This document shows positions 1-9,074 of a DNA stretch of 64,000 nucleotides, in pieces; position 1 is the first letter of the stretch, and every line of letters begins with the position of its first letter. The notes under the pieces were generated by a model, which searched no databases, was not told the origin of the DNA, and saw nothing but the letters and a program-made list of their open reading frames with translations. Where the stretch lies: contig NZ_NASZ01000002.1 of assembly GCF_014596575.1 (NCBI RefSeq), positions 186,001-250,000 of the forward strand, written 5' to 3'. Both the position numbers and the translations under genes were made by a program. The stretch is from Flavobacterium pokkalii. Lineage in GTDB: Bacteria > Bacteroidota > Bacteroidia > Flavobacteriales > Flavobacteriaceae.

Positions 1-165
1 TGTTTTTGGATTGTTTTTAGGGGATGGAATTTGGATAAAGTTGGTTGGAAATGTTTGTGTACTATTATAATTAAGGAGAAGAATTTGTAATAAATGAAAG
101 GAAAAAGGAAACTTATTCTCTGATGAGCATTGCGTCAAATCTTTTCAAAAAAAAATGCGAAAGTC
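1..165. other. Non-coding start of window
   Basis: No convincing open reading frame or RNA gene is visible before the topA promoter. The stretch is AT-rich. Any upstream gene ends outside the window. Confidence 0.5.
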
Positions 166-194
166 TTTGTATTTAAAAAAAATAGATACTTTTG
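166..194 (+). promoter_or_regulatory. topA promoter (Bacteroidota type)
   Basis: TTTG at 166-169 and TACTTTTG at 187-194 match the -33 TTTG and -7 TAnnTTTG elements of Bacteroidota primary sigma factor promoters, with a 17-nt spacer. Transcription would begin near 200, leaving a leader of about a dozen bases before the topA ATG. The match is seen in the sequence; use as a promoter is inferred. Confidence 0.6.
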
Positions 195-212
195 TCTGAG
201 AAAAATTAAGCA

Positions 213-2714
213 ATGGCAAAGAATTTAGTAATAGTTGAGTCACCTGCAAAGGCGAAAACGATAGAGAAATTTTTAGGAAGTGATTTCCAGGTGGAGTCAA
301 GTTACGGGCATATTGCCGACTTGCCTTCTAAGGAAATAGGAGTAGATGTGGAACAGGGATTTAAACCCAAATATGAAGTTTCTCCTGATAAAAAAGCCTT
401 GGTTAGTAAACTGAAAACCTTGTCTAAAAATGCCGAAACGGTTTGGTTAGCAAGTGATGAGGACCGCGAGGGAGAGGCCATTTCTTGGCACTTAGCGGAA
501 GAATTAAAATTAGATAAAAAGAAAACCAAAAGAATTGTTTTTCATGAGATTACCAAAAATGCTATTTTAAAAGCAATTGATAATCCGCGTGAGATTGATT
601 ATAATTTAGTAAATGCGCAGCAGGCACGTCGAGTATTGGATCGCTTGGTGGGTTACGAATTGTCGCCGGTTTTATGGCGTAAAATCAAAGGCGGATTGTC
701 GGCTGGTCGTGTACAGTCGGTTTCTGTTCGTTTGATTGTAGAACGTGAACGCGAAATTCAGGATTTTAAAGCCGTTGCTACTTATTCGGTTGTCGCCGAA
801 TTTACTAATGAAGCCGGAAAAGCTTTTAAAGCCAAATTGCCTAAAAACTTTACTACTAAAAAAGAAGCCGAAGATTTTTTGAATAAAAATATCGGTTCTG
901 CTTATAAGGTTTCCGATTTAGAAACGAAACCAACCAAAAAATCCCCAACAGCACCTTTTACCACTTCTACTTTACAGCAGGAAGCGGCTCGTAAATTGTA
1001 TTTGCCGGTTGGGATTACGATGCAGTTAGCACAACGTTTGTATGAGGCGGGGTTGATTACTTATATGAGAACGGATAGTGTGAACCTGTCTAAAGAAGCG
1101 ATGGATGCAGCTCAGGCTGAAATCATAAAATCTTATGGTAAGGAGTTTTCGAATCCAAGAACTTTTGCCAATAAAAATAAAGGAGCTCAGGAAGCTCACG
1201 AGGCGATTCGTCCTACTGATATGTCCCGCCATTCGGTTGATATTGACAGAGATCAGGCGCGTTTGTATGATTTAATTTGGAAACGAACTTTAGCTTCGCA
1301 AATGAGTGATGCGAAGTTAGAGCGTACCAATGTTAAAATTGCTGCGAATAATCACAATGAATTATTCACTGCTTCGGGAGAAGTATTGCTTTTTGAAGGT
1401 TTCTTAAAAGTGTATTTGGAAGGACATGATGACGATGAGGAAGAACAGGAAGGAATGTTGCCAGCCTTGAAAGTGAATGAAAATTTGCAAAATAATTATA
1501 TAACTGCAACTGAGCGTTATTCACGCCCCGCTGCAAGATATACCGAAGCTTCTTTGGTTAAAAAGTTAGAAGAATTAGGAATTGGTCGTCCTTCGACTTA
1601 TGCACCAACAATTTCTACAATTATTAACAGAAATTATGTAGAAAAAGGAAATTTGGATGGTCAGGAGCGTAATTATACCCAATTGACTTTGCAATCCGGA
1701 AAAGTTGGGGAGAAATTGTTGAAGGAAAATACCGGTTCTGATAAAGGAAAATTAGTGCCAACAGATATTGGAACTATTGTAACCGACTTTTTGGTGAAAA
1801 ATTTTGGAAACATCCTTGATTATAATTTCACGGCAAAAGTAGAACAGGATTTTGACGAAATTGCCGAAGGAAATATCGAGTGGGCGAAGATGATGCAGGA
1901 GTTTTACGATCAATTTCATCCTACGGTAAAAGATGTGGAAGCAAATGCCGACAGAGAAAGCGGAGAGCGAATTTTAGGTGTTGATCCGGCAACAGGAAAA
2001 CAGGTTTCGGTTCGTTTAGGGAAATTTGGACCAATGGCTCAAATTGGTGATGCGGAAGATGAGGATAAGAAATTTGCCAGTTTGATGAAAGAGCAAAATA
2101 TTGGAAACATCACACTGGAAGAAGCTTTGAATTTATTCTTGTTGCCAAAAGCTTTAGGAACTTATAAAAATGAAGAAGTAGAGGTGAATAACGGGCGTTT
2201 TGGTCCTTATGTGCGTCATGGAAGTGTTTTTATTTCTTTGCCAAAAGGCGAAGATCCATTGGCGGTTACTAAAGAAAGAGCACAGGAATTAATTGATGAA
2301 AAAATAAAAGCCGACGCTCCAATTGCTACTTATAAAGGTGAACCGGTTCAAAAAGGAACGGGGCGTTTCGGACCATTTATCAAATGGGATGGCATTTTTA
2401 TCAATGTGAGTAAGAAATATGATTTTGATAATTTGTCACAGGATGATATTGAAACCCTGATTGAGGAAAAAATCCAGAAGAATATTGATAAGGTCATTCA
2501 TAATTGGGAAGAAGAAGGAATTGTTGTTGAAAAGGCCAGATGGGGACGTTCGGTGATTTTAAAAGGGAAAATTAAAATTGAACTGAGTAAAGATGTTGAT
2601 GCTTCAAAATTAACATTGGCGGAAGTTCAGGAAATGATAGCTCAAAAGGCACCAGCCAAGAAAGCGCCAGCTAAAAAAACAGCTGCCAAAAAAACGACAA
2701 CTAAAAAGAAATAA
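213..2714 (+). CDS. topA: DNA topoisomerase I (type IA)
   Basis: This is a type IA topoisomerase that relaxes negatively supercoiled DNA through a transient 5'-phosphotyrosyl bond. The N-terminal TOPRIM domain starts with the VIVESPAKAKTIEKFL motif and contains the acidic DEDREGEA cluster. The active-site motif ITYMRTDS places the catalytic tyrosine at Y284. The C-terminal third carries repeated modules with GKFGP/GRFGP cores and no cysteine zinc ribbons, which is common in this phylum. The protein ends in a lysine/alanine-rich tail (about residues 810-833) that probably binds DNA. At 833 aa it has normal family length. The ATG at 213 sits just downstream of a good promoter. The following arginase-fold gene begins 49 nt after the stop. 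Confidence 0.97.
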   Translation: MAKNLVIVESPAKAKTIEKFLGSDFQVESSYGHIADLPSKEIGVDVEQGFKPKYEVSPDKKALVSKLKTLSKNAETVWLASDEDREGEAISWHLAEELKLDKKKTKRIVFHEITKNAILKAIDNPREIDYNLVNAQQARRVLDRLVGYELSPVLWRKIKGGLSAGRVQSVSVRLIVEREREIQDFKAVATYSVVAEFTNEAGKAFKAKLPKNFTTKKEAEDFLNKNIGSAYKVSDLETKPTKKSPTAPFTTSTLQQEAARKLYLPVGITMQLAQRLYEAGLITYMRTDSVNLSKEAMDAAQAEIIKSYGKEFSNPRTFANKNKGAQEAHEAIRPTDMSRHSVDIDRDQARLYDLIWKRTLASQMSDAKLERTNVKIAANNHNELFTASGEVLLFEGFLKVYLEGHDDDEEEQEGMLPALKVNENLQNNYITATERYSRPAARYTEASLVKKLEELGIGRPSTYAPTISTIINRNYVEKGNLDGQERNYTQLTLQSGKVGEKLLKENTGSDKGKLVPTDIGTIVTDFLVKNFGNILDYNFTAKVEQDFDEIAEGNIEWAKMMQEFYDQFHPTVKDVEANADRESGERILGVDPATGKQVSVRLGKFGPMAQIGDAEDEDKKFASLMKEQNIGNITLEEALNLFLLPKALGTYKNEEVEVNNGRFGPYVRHGSVFISLPKGEDPLAVTKERAQELIDEKIKADAPIATYKGEPVQKGTGRFGPFIKWDGIFINVSKKYDFDNLSQDDIETLIEEKIQKNIDKVIHNWEEEGIVVEKARWGRSVILKGKIKIELSKDVDASKLTLAEVQEMIAQKAPAKKAPAKKTAAKKTTTKKK

Positions 2715-2763
2715 AACGTTTTTCCTTTTATTCTTGGGAAATAAATAAAGAGAATAAATAATT

Positions 2764-3921
2764 ATGATGGGATTAGAATTTCTGGAGCCAATAAATGATG
2801 AAGTCTTAAAGATGTTAAAATCGTTAAGCTCTCAACAGTTCGGGAGTAAGGTGGTTTTTCATACCAAAGAAGAGTTTCCGGATTTGGATAAGGTAAAAAT
2901 TGCCTTAATTGGAGTTTTGGAAAATCGCGGTAGTGATATCATAATAGATGAAGCTGAGGATTTATCGCTAATCCGAAAGGAGTTGTATCGTTTGTTTCCG
3001 GGAAACTGGGATGCTACAATTGCTGATTTGGGTGATATTTTGCCTGGAAATTCGAAAGAAGATACTTATTTTGCTTTGCGTAAAGTTGTCTCTGATTTGA
3101 TTAAAAAAGGGATAATTCCGGTTGTTATTGGTGGTTCGCAGGATTTAACATATAGTCTTTATCGTGCTTATGACGAATTAGAGCAAATGGTGAATTTAGT
3201 TGCCATTGACAGTAAATTTGATTTTGGTAAAGAAGAAGAACTGATGTCTGCTAATTCCTATTTGAGTCAAATTATTGTTGATGAACCGAACAATCTGTTT
3301 AATTTTTGCAATATTGGTTACCAAACTTATTATAATTCTCAGGAAGAAATTGATTTGATCGAAAAACTGTTTTTTGATGGCTATCGTTTGGGTGAAGTTT
3401 CTAATAATATTGCTATTGCCGAACCGGTTTTTAGGGATGCCGATATTGTGAGTATGGATTTAACAGCTGTGAAATCATCCGATTCGGGTAATTTCTTTTC
3501 ATTTGAGCCTAATGGTTTTAACGGAAAAGAGATTTGTGCCTTAGCCCGTTATGCAGGAATTAGCGATAAGGTTTCTGTTTTTGGTATTTTTAATCATTAT
3601 AATTCTAGTAAGGAATCGGTTTTAATTGCTCAGATTTTATGGTATTTTATAGAAGGGTTTCATTATCGCTCTAAGGAATATCCTTTTGGAAGTCGTGAAA
3701 ATTACATCAAATACAGCGTTCCTATTGAAGAAGAGACTTTGGTGTTTTATAAAAGTGATAAAACGGATCGCTGGTGGATAGAAATACCTTTTGTTGCTAA
3801 TGGGAACAATAAATTAAAGCGAAATACGTTGTTACCATGTTCCTATGAAGAATATTTGGGGGCCTGTAATCAGGAATTACCGGAAAGATGGTGGAAAGCG
3901 CAAAGAAAAAATGTGTTATAA
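2764..3921 (+). CDS. Degenerate arginase/formimidoylglutamase-fold protein
   Basis: The 385-aa protein has the ureohydrolase (arginase/agmatinase/formimidoylglutamase) fold and would usually be annotated as formimidoylglutamase. The three motifs that hold the two catalytic manganese ions are altered. The GGDHS motif reads GGSQD (Q126 in place of histidine), DAHxD reads DSKFD (D149, K151, D153), and SxDxD reads SMDLT (D232, T234). Three of six ligands are therefore missing, so hydrolase activity is doubtful. It lies between topA and gldK and is separated from gldK by a 259-nt leader with its own promoter. No histidine-degradation genes are nearby. The start is ATG 2764, with a second ATG one codon later. 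A structural or regulatory role is possible but not shown. Confidence 0.75.
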   Translation: MMGLEFLEPINDEVLKMLKSLSSQQFGSKVVFHTKEEFPDLDKVKIALIGVLENRGSDIIIDEAEDLSLIRKELYRLFPGNWDATIADLGDILPGNSKEDTYFALRKVVSDLIKKGIIPVVIGGSQDLTYSLYRAYDELEQMVNLVAIDSKFDFGKEEELMSANSYLSQIIVDEPNNLFNFCNIGYQTYYNSQEEIDLIEKLFFDGYRLGEVSNNIAIAEPVFRDADIVSMDLTAVKSSDSGNFFSFEPNGFNGKEICALARYAGISDKVSVFGIFNHYNSSKESVLIAQILWYFIEGFHYRSKEYPFGSRENYIKYSVPIEEETLVFYKSDKTDRWWIEIPFVANGNNKLKRNTLLPCSYEEYLGACNQELPERWWKAQRKNVL

Positions 3922-3951
3922 CTGCGTTTTTTTATAAATAAAAAGAGTTAA

Positions 3952-3979
3952 TTTGTTAATTTCTTTCTCTATATTTTTG
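3952..3979 (+). promoter_or_regulatory. Candidate gldKLMN promoter
   Basis: TTTG at 3952-3955 and TATTTTTG at 3972-3979 fit the Bacteroidota -33/-7 elements with a 16-nt spacer. They would give a long untranslated leader of about 195 nt before gldK. A second -7-like box, TACATTTG at 4075-4082, has no matching -33 element. The leader also contains a perfect 14-bp AT-rich palindrome at 4035-4048 centred on ATCGAT. Confidence 0.5.
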
Positions 3980-4180
3980 TAATCTAAAGCTTATTTTTAT
4001 TAAAAAAACATGTTTTTAATCGTGTTTTTGTGCTTTTTATCGATAAAATATTTTTTTTATAATTTATTTAACTCTACATTTGGGTGTGTGTTTAATAAGA
4101 AGAAAAAAATATTGTTTTATTGCTAAATAATAAATAGGTTTACAAACGAAAAAAGTAAAGAATATATAACCCGAATTTGT

Positions 4181-5602
4181 ATGAAGAAGTTCATTACGTT
4201 TATGACAATTTTGTCACTTTTAGCAAGCTGTGGAAAATCAAGTGATAAAGGCGAGTTGGTCGGTGTTAAAGGAGCTAAATGGCATCCGGAAAAACCGTAT
4301 GGAATGGCTTTAGTTCCCGGAGGTGCTTTTATTATGGGAAAAGCAGATGAAGATGTTGCCGGAGTTCAGGATGCTCAAACTAAAACTGTAACGGTGCGTT
4401 CTTTCTATATGGATGAAACTGAGATTACAAATAGTGAGTACCGCCAGTTTGTAGAATGGGTTAAGGATTCTACTATTCGTATGAAATTAGCTATTTTGGC
4501 TGATGAAACCGGAACAAAACCAGGAGGTGATGGTAAAGGGAAAGGAAAAAATGCAGGAAGTATTGGTGATTTTGCCTTTAATGATGCTGATCCTGAGAAA
4601 ATGACGGCTTATGATAAATATATGTACGACAACTATTATAGTATTGGTACAGCCGAAGATCCTTATGCAGGAAGAAAATTAAACAGAAAAGTAAAATTAA
4701 TCAAGGATCCAAAATTATATCCTGATGAATATTATACAGAGGTTATGGATTCGATGTATATTCCAATCGAGGAAGCGTACAACGGATTGCGTACGATTGA
4801 TGTTGAAAAATTGAAATTCCGTTATTCCTGGATGGATATCCAAGCTGCTGCTAAAGCAAAAGTTGGAAAAAGAAAAGATTTTATCAGAAATGAAGAAGTG
4901 AAAGTGTATCCGGATACTACAGTTTGGATTAAAGACTTCTCTTATTCTTACAACGAACCAATGCACAACGATTATTTTTGGCATAAAGCCTATGGAGATT
5001 ATCCGGTTGTGGGGGTAAAATGGACTCAGGCAAAAGCTTTTTGTGCGTGGAGAACGTTAAACAAAAATACTTATATCAAATCTAAAAAATCTGGTCGTGA
5101 TTTAATTAACTCATTCCGATTGCCAACTGAGGCAGAATGGGAATATGCAGCCAGAGGCGGACTGGAATCAGCGACTTATCCTTGGGGAGGACCTTACACG
5201 AAAAGTGACAGAGGTTGTTTCTTAGCAAATTTCAAACCTAACCGTGGAGATTATGCTGCTGATCAGGCTTTATACACTGTTGAAGCCAAATCATACGAGC
5301 CAAATGGTTATAACCTTTACAATATGGCCGGAAATGTTTCGGAGTGGACAGACTCTTCTTATGATCCAAATGCTTATGAATATGTATCTACAATGAACCC
5401 AAATGTTTTAGATGCATCAAATAAACGAAAAGTGGTAAGAGGTGGTTCCTGGAAAGATGTTGCTTATTTTCTTCAGGTAAGTACCAGAGATTATGAATAT
5501 GCCGATTCTGCCAGAAGTTATATTGGTTTCAGAACTGTTCAGGATTACATGGGAGTACAAACAACTGCCAACGGAACAGGAAGAGCTAATAGAGGAAGAT
5601 AA
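4181..5602 (+). CDS. gldK: GldK, type IX secretion/gliding lipoprotein
   Basis: GldK forms the outer-membrane-associated ring of the type IX secretion system with GldN. The protein begins with a lipoprotein signal ending in LLASC, with the lipidated cysteine at residue 17. The rest is a formylglycine-generating-enzyme/sulfatase-modifying-factor (SUMF1) fold, with typical motifs such as PGGAFIMG near the start, RLPTEAEWEYAARGG, and the C-terminal NVSEWTDSSYD and VVRGGSW segments. This domain is structural, not enzymatic, in GldK. Length (473 aa) and gene order K-L-M-N match Flavobacterium. A glycine/asparagine-rich C-terminal tail follows the fold. It is the first gene of the operon; gldL begins 66 nt downstream. 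Confidence 0.95.
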   Translation: MKKFITFMTILSLLASCGKSSDKGELVGVKGAKWHPEKPYGMALVPGGAFIMGKADEDVAGVQDAQTKTVTVRSFYMDETEITNSEYRQFVEWVKDSTIRMKLAILADETGTKPGGDGKGKGKNAGSIGDFAFNDADPEKMTAYDKYMYDNYYSIGTAEDPYAGRKLNRKVKLIKDPKLYPDEYYTEVMDSMYIPIEEAYNGLRTIDVEKLKFRYSWMDIQAAAKAKVGKRKDFIRNEEVKVYPDTTVWIKDFSYSYNEPMHNDYFWHKAYGDYPVVGVKWTQAKAFCAWRTLNKNTYIKSKKSGRDLINSFRLPTEAEWEYAARGGLESATYPWGGPYTKSDRGCFLANFKPNRGDYAADQALYTVEAKSYEPNGYNLYNMAGNVSEWTDSSYDPNAYEYVSTMNPNVLDASNKRKVVRGGSWKDVAYFLQVSTRDYEYADSARSYIGFRTVQDYMGVQTTANGTGRANRGR

Positions 5603-5668
5603 AAAAGACCCTTAAATAAATTAACAAATAAAAAAACCTACACTAACTATTAAAAAAACTTAAAGATT

Positions 5669-6319
5669 ATGGCATTATTAGGTAAAAAAGCAATGAATTT
5701 TGCGTACGGAATGGGAGCGGCAGTTGTAATTGTTGGAGCTCTTTTTAAAATTACCCACTTTGAAATCGGACCTTTAACAGGTACTTTGATGTTGTCTATT
5801 GGATTATTGACAGAGGCTTTCATCTTTGCACTTTCAGCATTCGAACCGGTAGAAAATGAATTAGACTGGACGTTGGTTTATCCGGAATTAGCTAATGGAA
5901 CTCCAAACGCTAACAGAAAACCAAAAGCGGAATCAGCTTCAGAAGCTCAGGGATTATTATCTCAAAAATTAGATACGATGTTGAAAGAAGCTAAAATTGA
6001 TGGTGAATTAATGGCAAGCTTAGGAAATAGCATCAAAAACTTCGAATCGGCTGCTAAAGGGATTGCTCCTGCTGCTGACGGAATTGCTGCTACTAAAAAA
6101 TATAGTGATGAATTGTCTATGGCTGCAGCCCAAATGGAAGCTTTAAACAGTTTATATAAAGTTCAATTAGAAAGTGCTTCAAGAAATGCAGAAGCTAACA
6201 AAGAAATTGCTGAAAATGCAGCTAAATTGAAAGAGCAAATGCAATCGATGACAGCTAACATTTCTTCATTGAACAATGTTTACGGAGGTATGCTTTCTGC
6301 AATGAGTAATAAAGGATAA
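5669..6319 (+). CDS. gldL: GldL, motor protein of the T9SS/gliding machine
   Basis: GldL and GldM form the inner-membrane proton-driven motor that powers type IX secretion and gliding. Two transmembrane helices lie at about residues 12-29 and 36-56. The charged and polar residues reported as important in the family are all present: Y13, K27, H30 and the membrane-embedded E49. A long helical, probably coiled-coil, cytoplasmic region follows, rich in alanine and glutamate (about 95-210). The length (216 aa) is usual. It sits in the operon between gldK and gldM. Confidence 0.96.
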   Translation: MALLGKKAMNFAYGMGAAVVIVGALFKITHFEIGPLTGTLMLSIGLLTEAFIFALSAFEPVENELDWTLVYPELANGTPNANRKPKAESASEAQGLLSQKLDTMLKEAKIDGELMASLGNSIKNFESAAKGIAPAADGIAATKKYSDELSMAAAQMEALNSLYKVQLESASRNAEANKEIAENAAKLKEQMQSMTANISSLNNVYGGMLSAMSNKG

Positions 6320-6374
6320 TAATTAAGTTCGAAGAGATTATAAAAAAAACTACCCCAACTAATTATTAGAAAAT

Positions 6375-7913
6375 ATGGCAGGAGGAAAACTAACCCCTAG
6401 ACAGAAGATGATTAACCTGATGTATTTGGTTTTCATCGCTATGTTGGCAATGAATGTTTCGAAAGAAGTAATATCAGGTTTTGGATTGATGAACGAAAAA
6501 TTTGAAAGTTCGAATGCAAGTTCAAAACAAACCAATGATCAAATGTTAACTGCTTTGGATACTAAAGCAGCTGAGGCTAAAGGAGAGTTTGCTGTGGCAG
6601 CTCAAACCGCTCATAAAGTTAAAACTATTACGGATAATTTTTATAACTATATCAATACCTTAAAGGAGCAGGCAACTAAAGGTTATGAAGTAAATCCGGA
6701 AACAGGAAAACTACCATACGAAGATATGGATAAAGGTGATAATGTTGATGACTGGTTTACCGGAGAAGGGTATTCTAAAAAAGGTAAAGAAATTGTTGCT
6801 ACTATTGAGCAATATAAAGCAGATATTAAATCGACTTTAGGAACAGAGAAAAAATATTCGACAATCATCAATGAAGTTGAAGAAAAATTCAATCTTGCTG
6901 ATGTAAAAAACAAAGAAGGTTTAAAGGATAAATATTTATCATATCATTTTAAAGGATTTCCGGCTATCGCTACAGTGGCAAAATTGTCGGCCTGGCAAAA
7001 TGATATTAACAAAGTAGAATCGGATGTGTATAGCATCGCTTTAGGAAAAGCTGCGGTTGCAGCGGCATCTTACAGTAATTACCAAGCGATTGTGGTTTTG
7101 GATAAAAATGCTTATTTCCAAGGAGAACAAGTTACCGGTAAAGTAGTTTTAGGTCGATATGACGAAAATACAAAACCAACAGGTTTTCAAGGACCGGGTA
7201 AAATCGTAAACGGACAAGCTGTTATCTCTTTAACAGCTGGTGGTATTGGAGAGCAAACAATCGGAGGTCAATTTACATTTACGGAAGACGGAAAAACAAT
7301 TCCTTTGAAATTCTCAGGAAAATATGTAGTAGTTCCTAAACCAAATTCAGCTACTATTTCTGCTGATAAAATGAATGTAGTGTACAGAGGAGTTTCTAAT
7401 CCAATTTCTGTTTCATTTGCAGGAATTTCAGATAAAGATGTTTCAGTTTCTGCTCCGGGATTATCTAAAGTAGGAAACGGAAAATATGTGATGAGTCCGC
7501 AAGGAGGAAATGAAGTGACTATTAATGTTTCAGGTAAATTACCAAACGGACAAACGGTTTCAGATAGAAAAGTGTTCCGTATTAAAGGAATTCCTGGACC
7601 AACAGGTACTATCAGAGGAGAAATGGGTGTGGTAAAAGGGCCTAAATCGAACCTTGAAATTGCAACTATTGGAGCAAAATTAGTAGATTTCGACTTTGAT
7701 GTTAATCTGGATGTTGTAGGATTTAATTTAAAAGTTACCGGACAACCAACTGTGGTGGTACAAGGAGACAGATTGAATGCACAATGTAAATCAGTTCTTT
7801 CTAAAGCAGGAAGAGGAGATCAGGTAACGATTTCTGAAATCAAAACAAAATTAGTTGGAGCAGGTAATTATTTATTGCCTAGAACAGCACCGGTTATTTT
7901 TGAAATTCAATAA
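6375..7913 (+). CDS. gldM: GldM, periplasmic shaft of the T9SS motor
   Basis: GldM has one N-terminal transmembrane helix (about residues 13-33) and a long periplasmic part that forms an elongated dimer reaching to the GldK/GldN ring. The membrane helix contains the conserved glutamate E31, which works with GldL. The N-terminal segment is typical of the family, the domain after it is helical (about 35-225), and the remainder forms beta-rich D2-D4 domains. At 512 aa the length matches Flavobacterium GldM. The gene begins 55 nt after gldL and is followed 48 nt later by gldN. Confidence 0.96.
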   Translation: MAGGKLTPRQKMINLMYLVFIAMLAMNVSKEVISGFGLMNEKFESSNASSKQTNDQMLTALDTKAAEAKGEFAVAAQTAHKVKTITDNFYNYINTLKEQATKGYEVNPETGKLPYEDMDKGDNVDDWFTGEGYSKKGKEIVATIEQYKADIKSTLGTEKKYSTIINEVEEKFNLADVKNKEGLKDKYLSYHFKGFPAIATVAKLSAWQNDINKVESDVYSIALGKAAVAAASYSNYQAIVVLDKNAYFQGEQVTGKVVLGRYDENTKPTGFQGPGKIVNGQAVISLTAGGIGEQTIGGQFTFTEDGKTIPLKFSGKYVVVPKPNSATISADKMNVVYRGVSNPISVSFAGISDKDVSVSAPGLSKVGNGKYVMSPQGGNEVTINVSGKLPNGQTVSDRKVFRIKGIPGPTGTIRGEMGVVKGPKSNLEIATIGAKLVDFDFDVNLDVVGFNLKVTGQPTVVVQGDRLNAQCKSVLSKAGRGDQVTISEIKTKLVGAGNYLLPRTAPVIFEIQ

Positions 7914-7961
7914 TAAAAACATTTTACCCAGAAGTTTACATCGATTCTTATTAATGATACT

Positions 7962-8855
7962 ATGAAGAATATGAGAAATTTTTTGATACTGGCAATCGCT
8001 TTAATTGGAGGAGTAGCTTCTTATGCTCAGTCTAATTTGTTGAATGCTAAAATTCCGGAGGAAATAGGACTTAAAACTCCTGCTCAACTTATTTCAGACA
8101 ATGACAAACCATTAGCTTATGGTTATGTTCATGACAGAGATGTATTGATGGGTAGAATGGTATGGGAAATTATTGACTTGAGTGAGAAAATTAATTTTCC
8201 ACTTTATTTTCCTATTGATACTGCGAATATCGGTTCTGACAGACGTTCATTGTATGATGTTTTGACCAGAGCGATAAAAAGCGGCGAAATCACAGAAGTG
8301 TATTCGGATAGTTATTTTAATACGAAGAAAACGTATAAAGACATTCAGGCTTCTTTAAGCCGTATTGATACTACTGATGCAGGTAGAGAGCAAATTAATG
8401 CCGGTCAAAGAGTTTCTGATGAATATATTTTGCGTTCTGATTTAACAGCTCAGGATGTTACGCAATACAAAATCAAAGGTTTCTGGTATTTTGATAAACG
8501 TCAAAGCGAATTAAAATATCGTTTGCTGGCTATTTGTCCTGTGACACCTGATGTGTACACGATGAATAGTGATGAGAAAGATTATATCGAATTATTCTGG
8601 ATATTCTTCCCGGATGCCCGTGAAGTGTTGCACGAAGCGAAAGCTTTTAATGAAAAAAATTCTGCAATGCCTATTTCCTTCGATCAGATTCTTAATTCCA
8701 GACGTTTTAATAGTGTCATATACAGAGAAGAAAATGTATATGGCGACAGGGAAATTCAGGAATATATGAAAGACAATGCCCAAAGCCAGTTATTGGAAGC
8801 AGAGCGTGTTAAGGAAAAAATTCGTGATTTCGAATCCGATATGTGGAATTACTAG
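7962..8855 (+). CDS. gldN: GldN, T9SS ring component
   Basis: GldN is the periplasmic/outer-membrane partner of GldK in the type IX secretion ring. A signal peptide occupies roughly the first 22 residues and ends SYAQ, which suggests cleavage after alanine or near Q. The mature protein shows the conserved family segments KGFWYFDKRQSELKYRLLAICP and the FWIFFPDAREVLH stretch. At 297 aa it is normal in length. It is the last gene of the gld operon and is followed 25 nt later by a hairpin terminator. Another in-frame ATG lies three codons downstream of the chosen start; the signal peptide fits both. Confidence 0.95.
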   Translation: MKNMRNFLILAIALIGGVASYAQSNLLNAKIPEEIGLKTPAQLISDNDKPLAYGYVHDRDVLMGRMVWEIIDLSEKINFPLYFPIDTANIGSDRRSLYDVLTRAIKSGEITEVYSDSYFNTKKTYKDIQASLSRIDTTDAGREQINAGQRVSDEYILRSDLTAQDVTQYKIKGFWYFDKRQSELKYRLLAICPVTPDVYTMNSDEKDYIELFWIFFPDAREVLHEAKAFNEKNSAMPISFDQILNSRRFNSVIYREENVYGDREIQEYMKDNAQSQLLEAERVKEKIRDFESDMWNY

Positions 8856-8880
8856 TAGTGACACAAATAAAATTTATAAA

Positions 8881-8909
8881 AACTCTTACCGGCATGGTAG
8901 GAGTTTTTT
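8881..8909 (+). terminator. Terminator of the gldKLMN operon
   Basis: AACTCTTACC at 8881-8890 pairs with GGTAGGAGTT at 8896-8905, with one G-T wobble and a 5-nt loop. A T-run follows. It lies 25 nt after gldN. Confidence 0.8.
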
Positions 8910-9049
8910 GTTTACAAGATATTTTGATATTATCTTTTGCTTAGCTTTATCGTATTGGGATTATAATTATTGATACAGTTTGATTTAATCCTAAAGATAT
9001 AATTTGCGAATTTGCGGTAAATTTCCCCAAAGTCTGGCTGGCTTTTTTC

Positions 9050-9057
9050 TATTTTTG
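9050..9057 (+). promoter_or_regulatory. -7 element before the FAD oxidoreductase
   Basis: TATTTTTG matches TAnnTTTG and ends 17 nt before the start codon. No TTTG lies at the right distance upstream, so the promoter is only half supported. Confidence 0.35.
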
Positions 9058-9074
9058 TACTTTATTCAAATTGT

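Noticed and set aside
2727..2758. Inverted repeat after topA as a terminator
   Set aside because: The 8-bp AT-only stem has a 16-nt loop and no T-run, so it is too weak to call.
8776..8973. Open frame overlapping the gldN 3' end
   Set aside because: It runs through the gldN coding region and its terminator hairpin in another frame and is a shadow frame.
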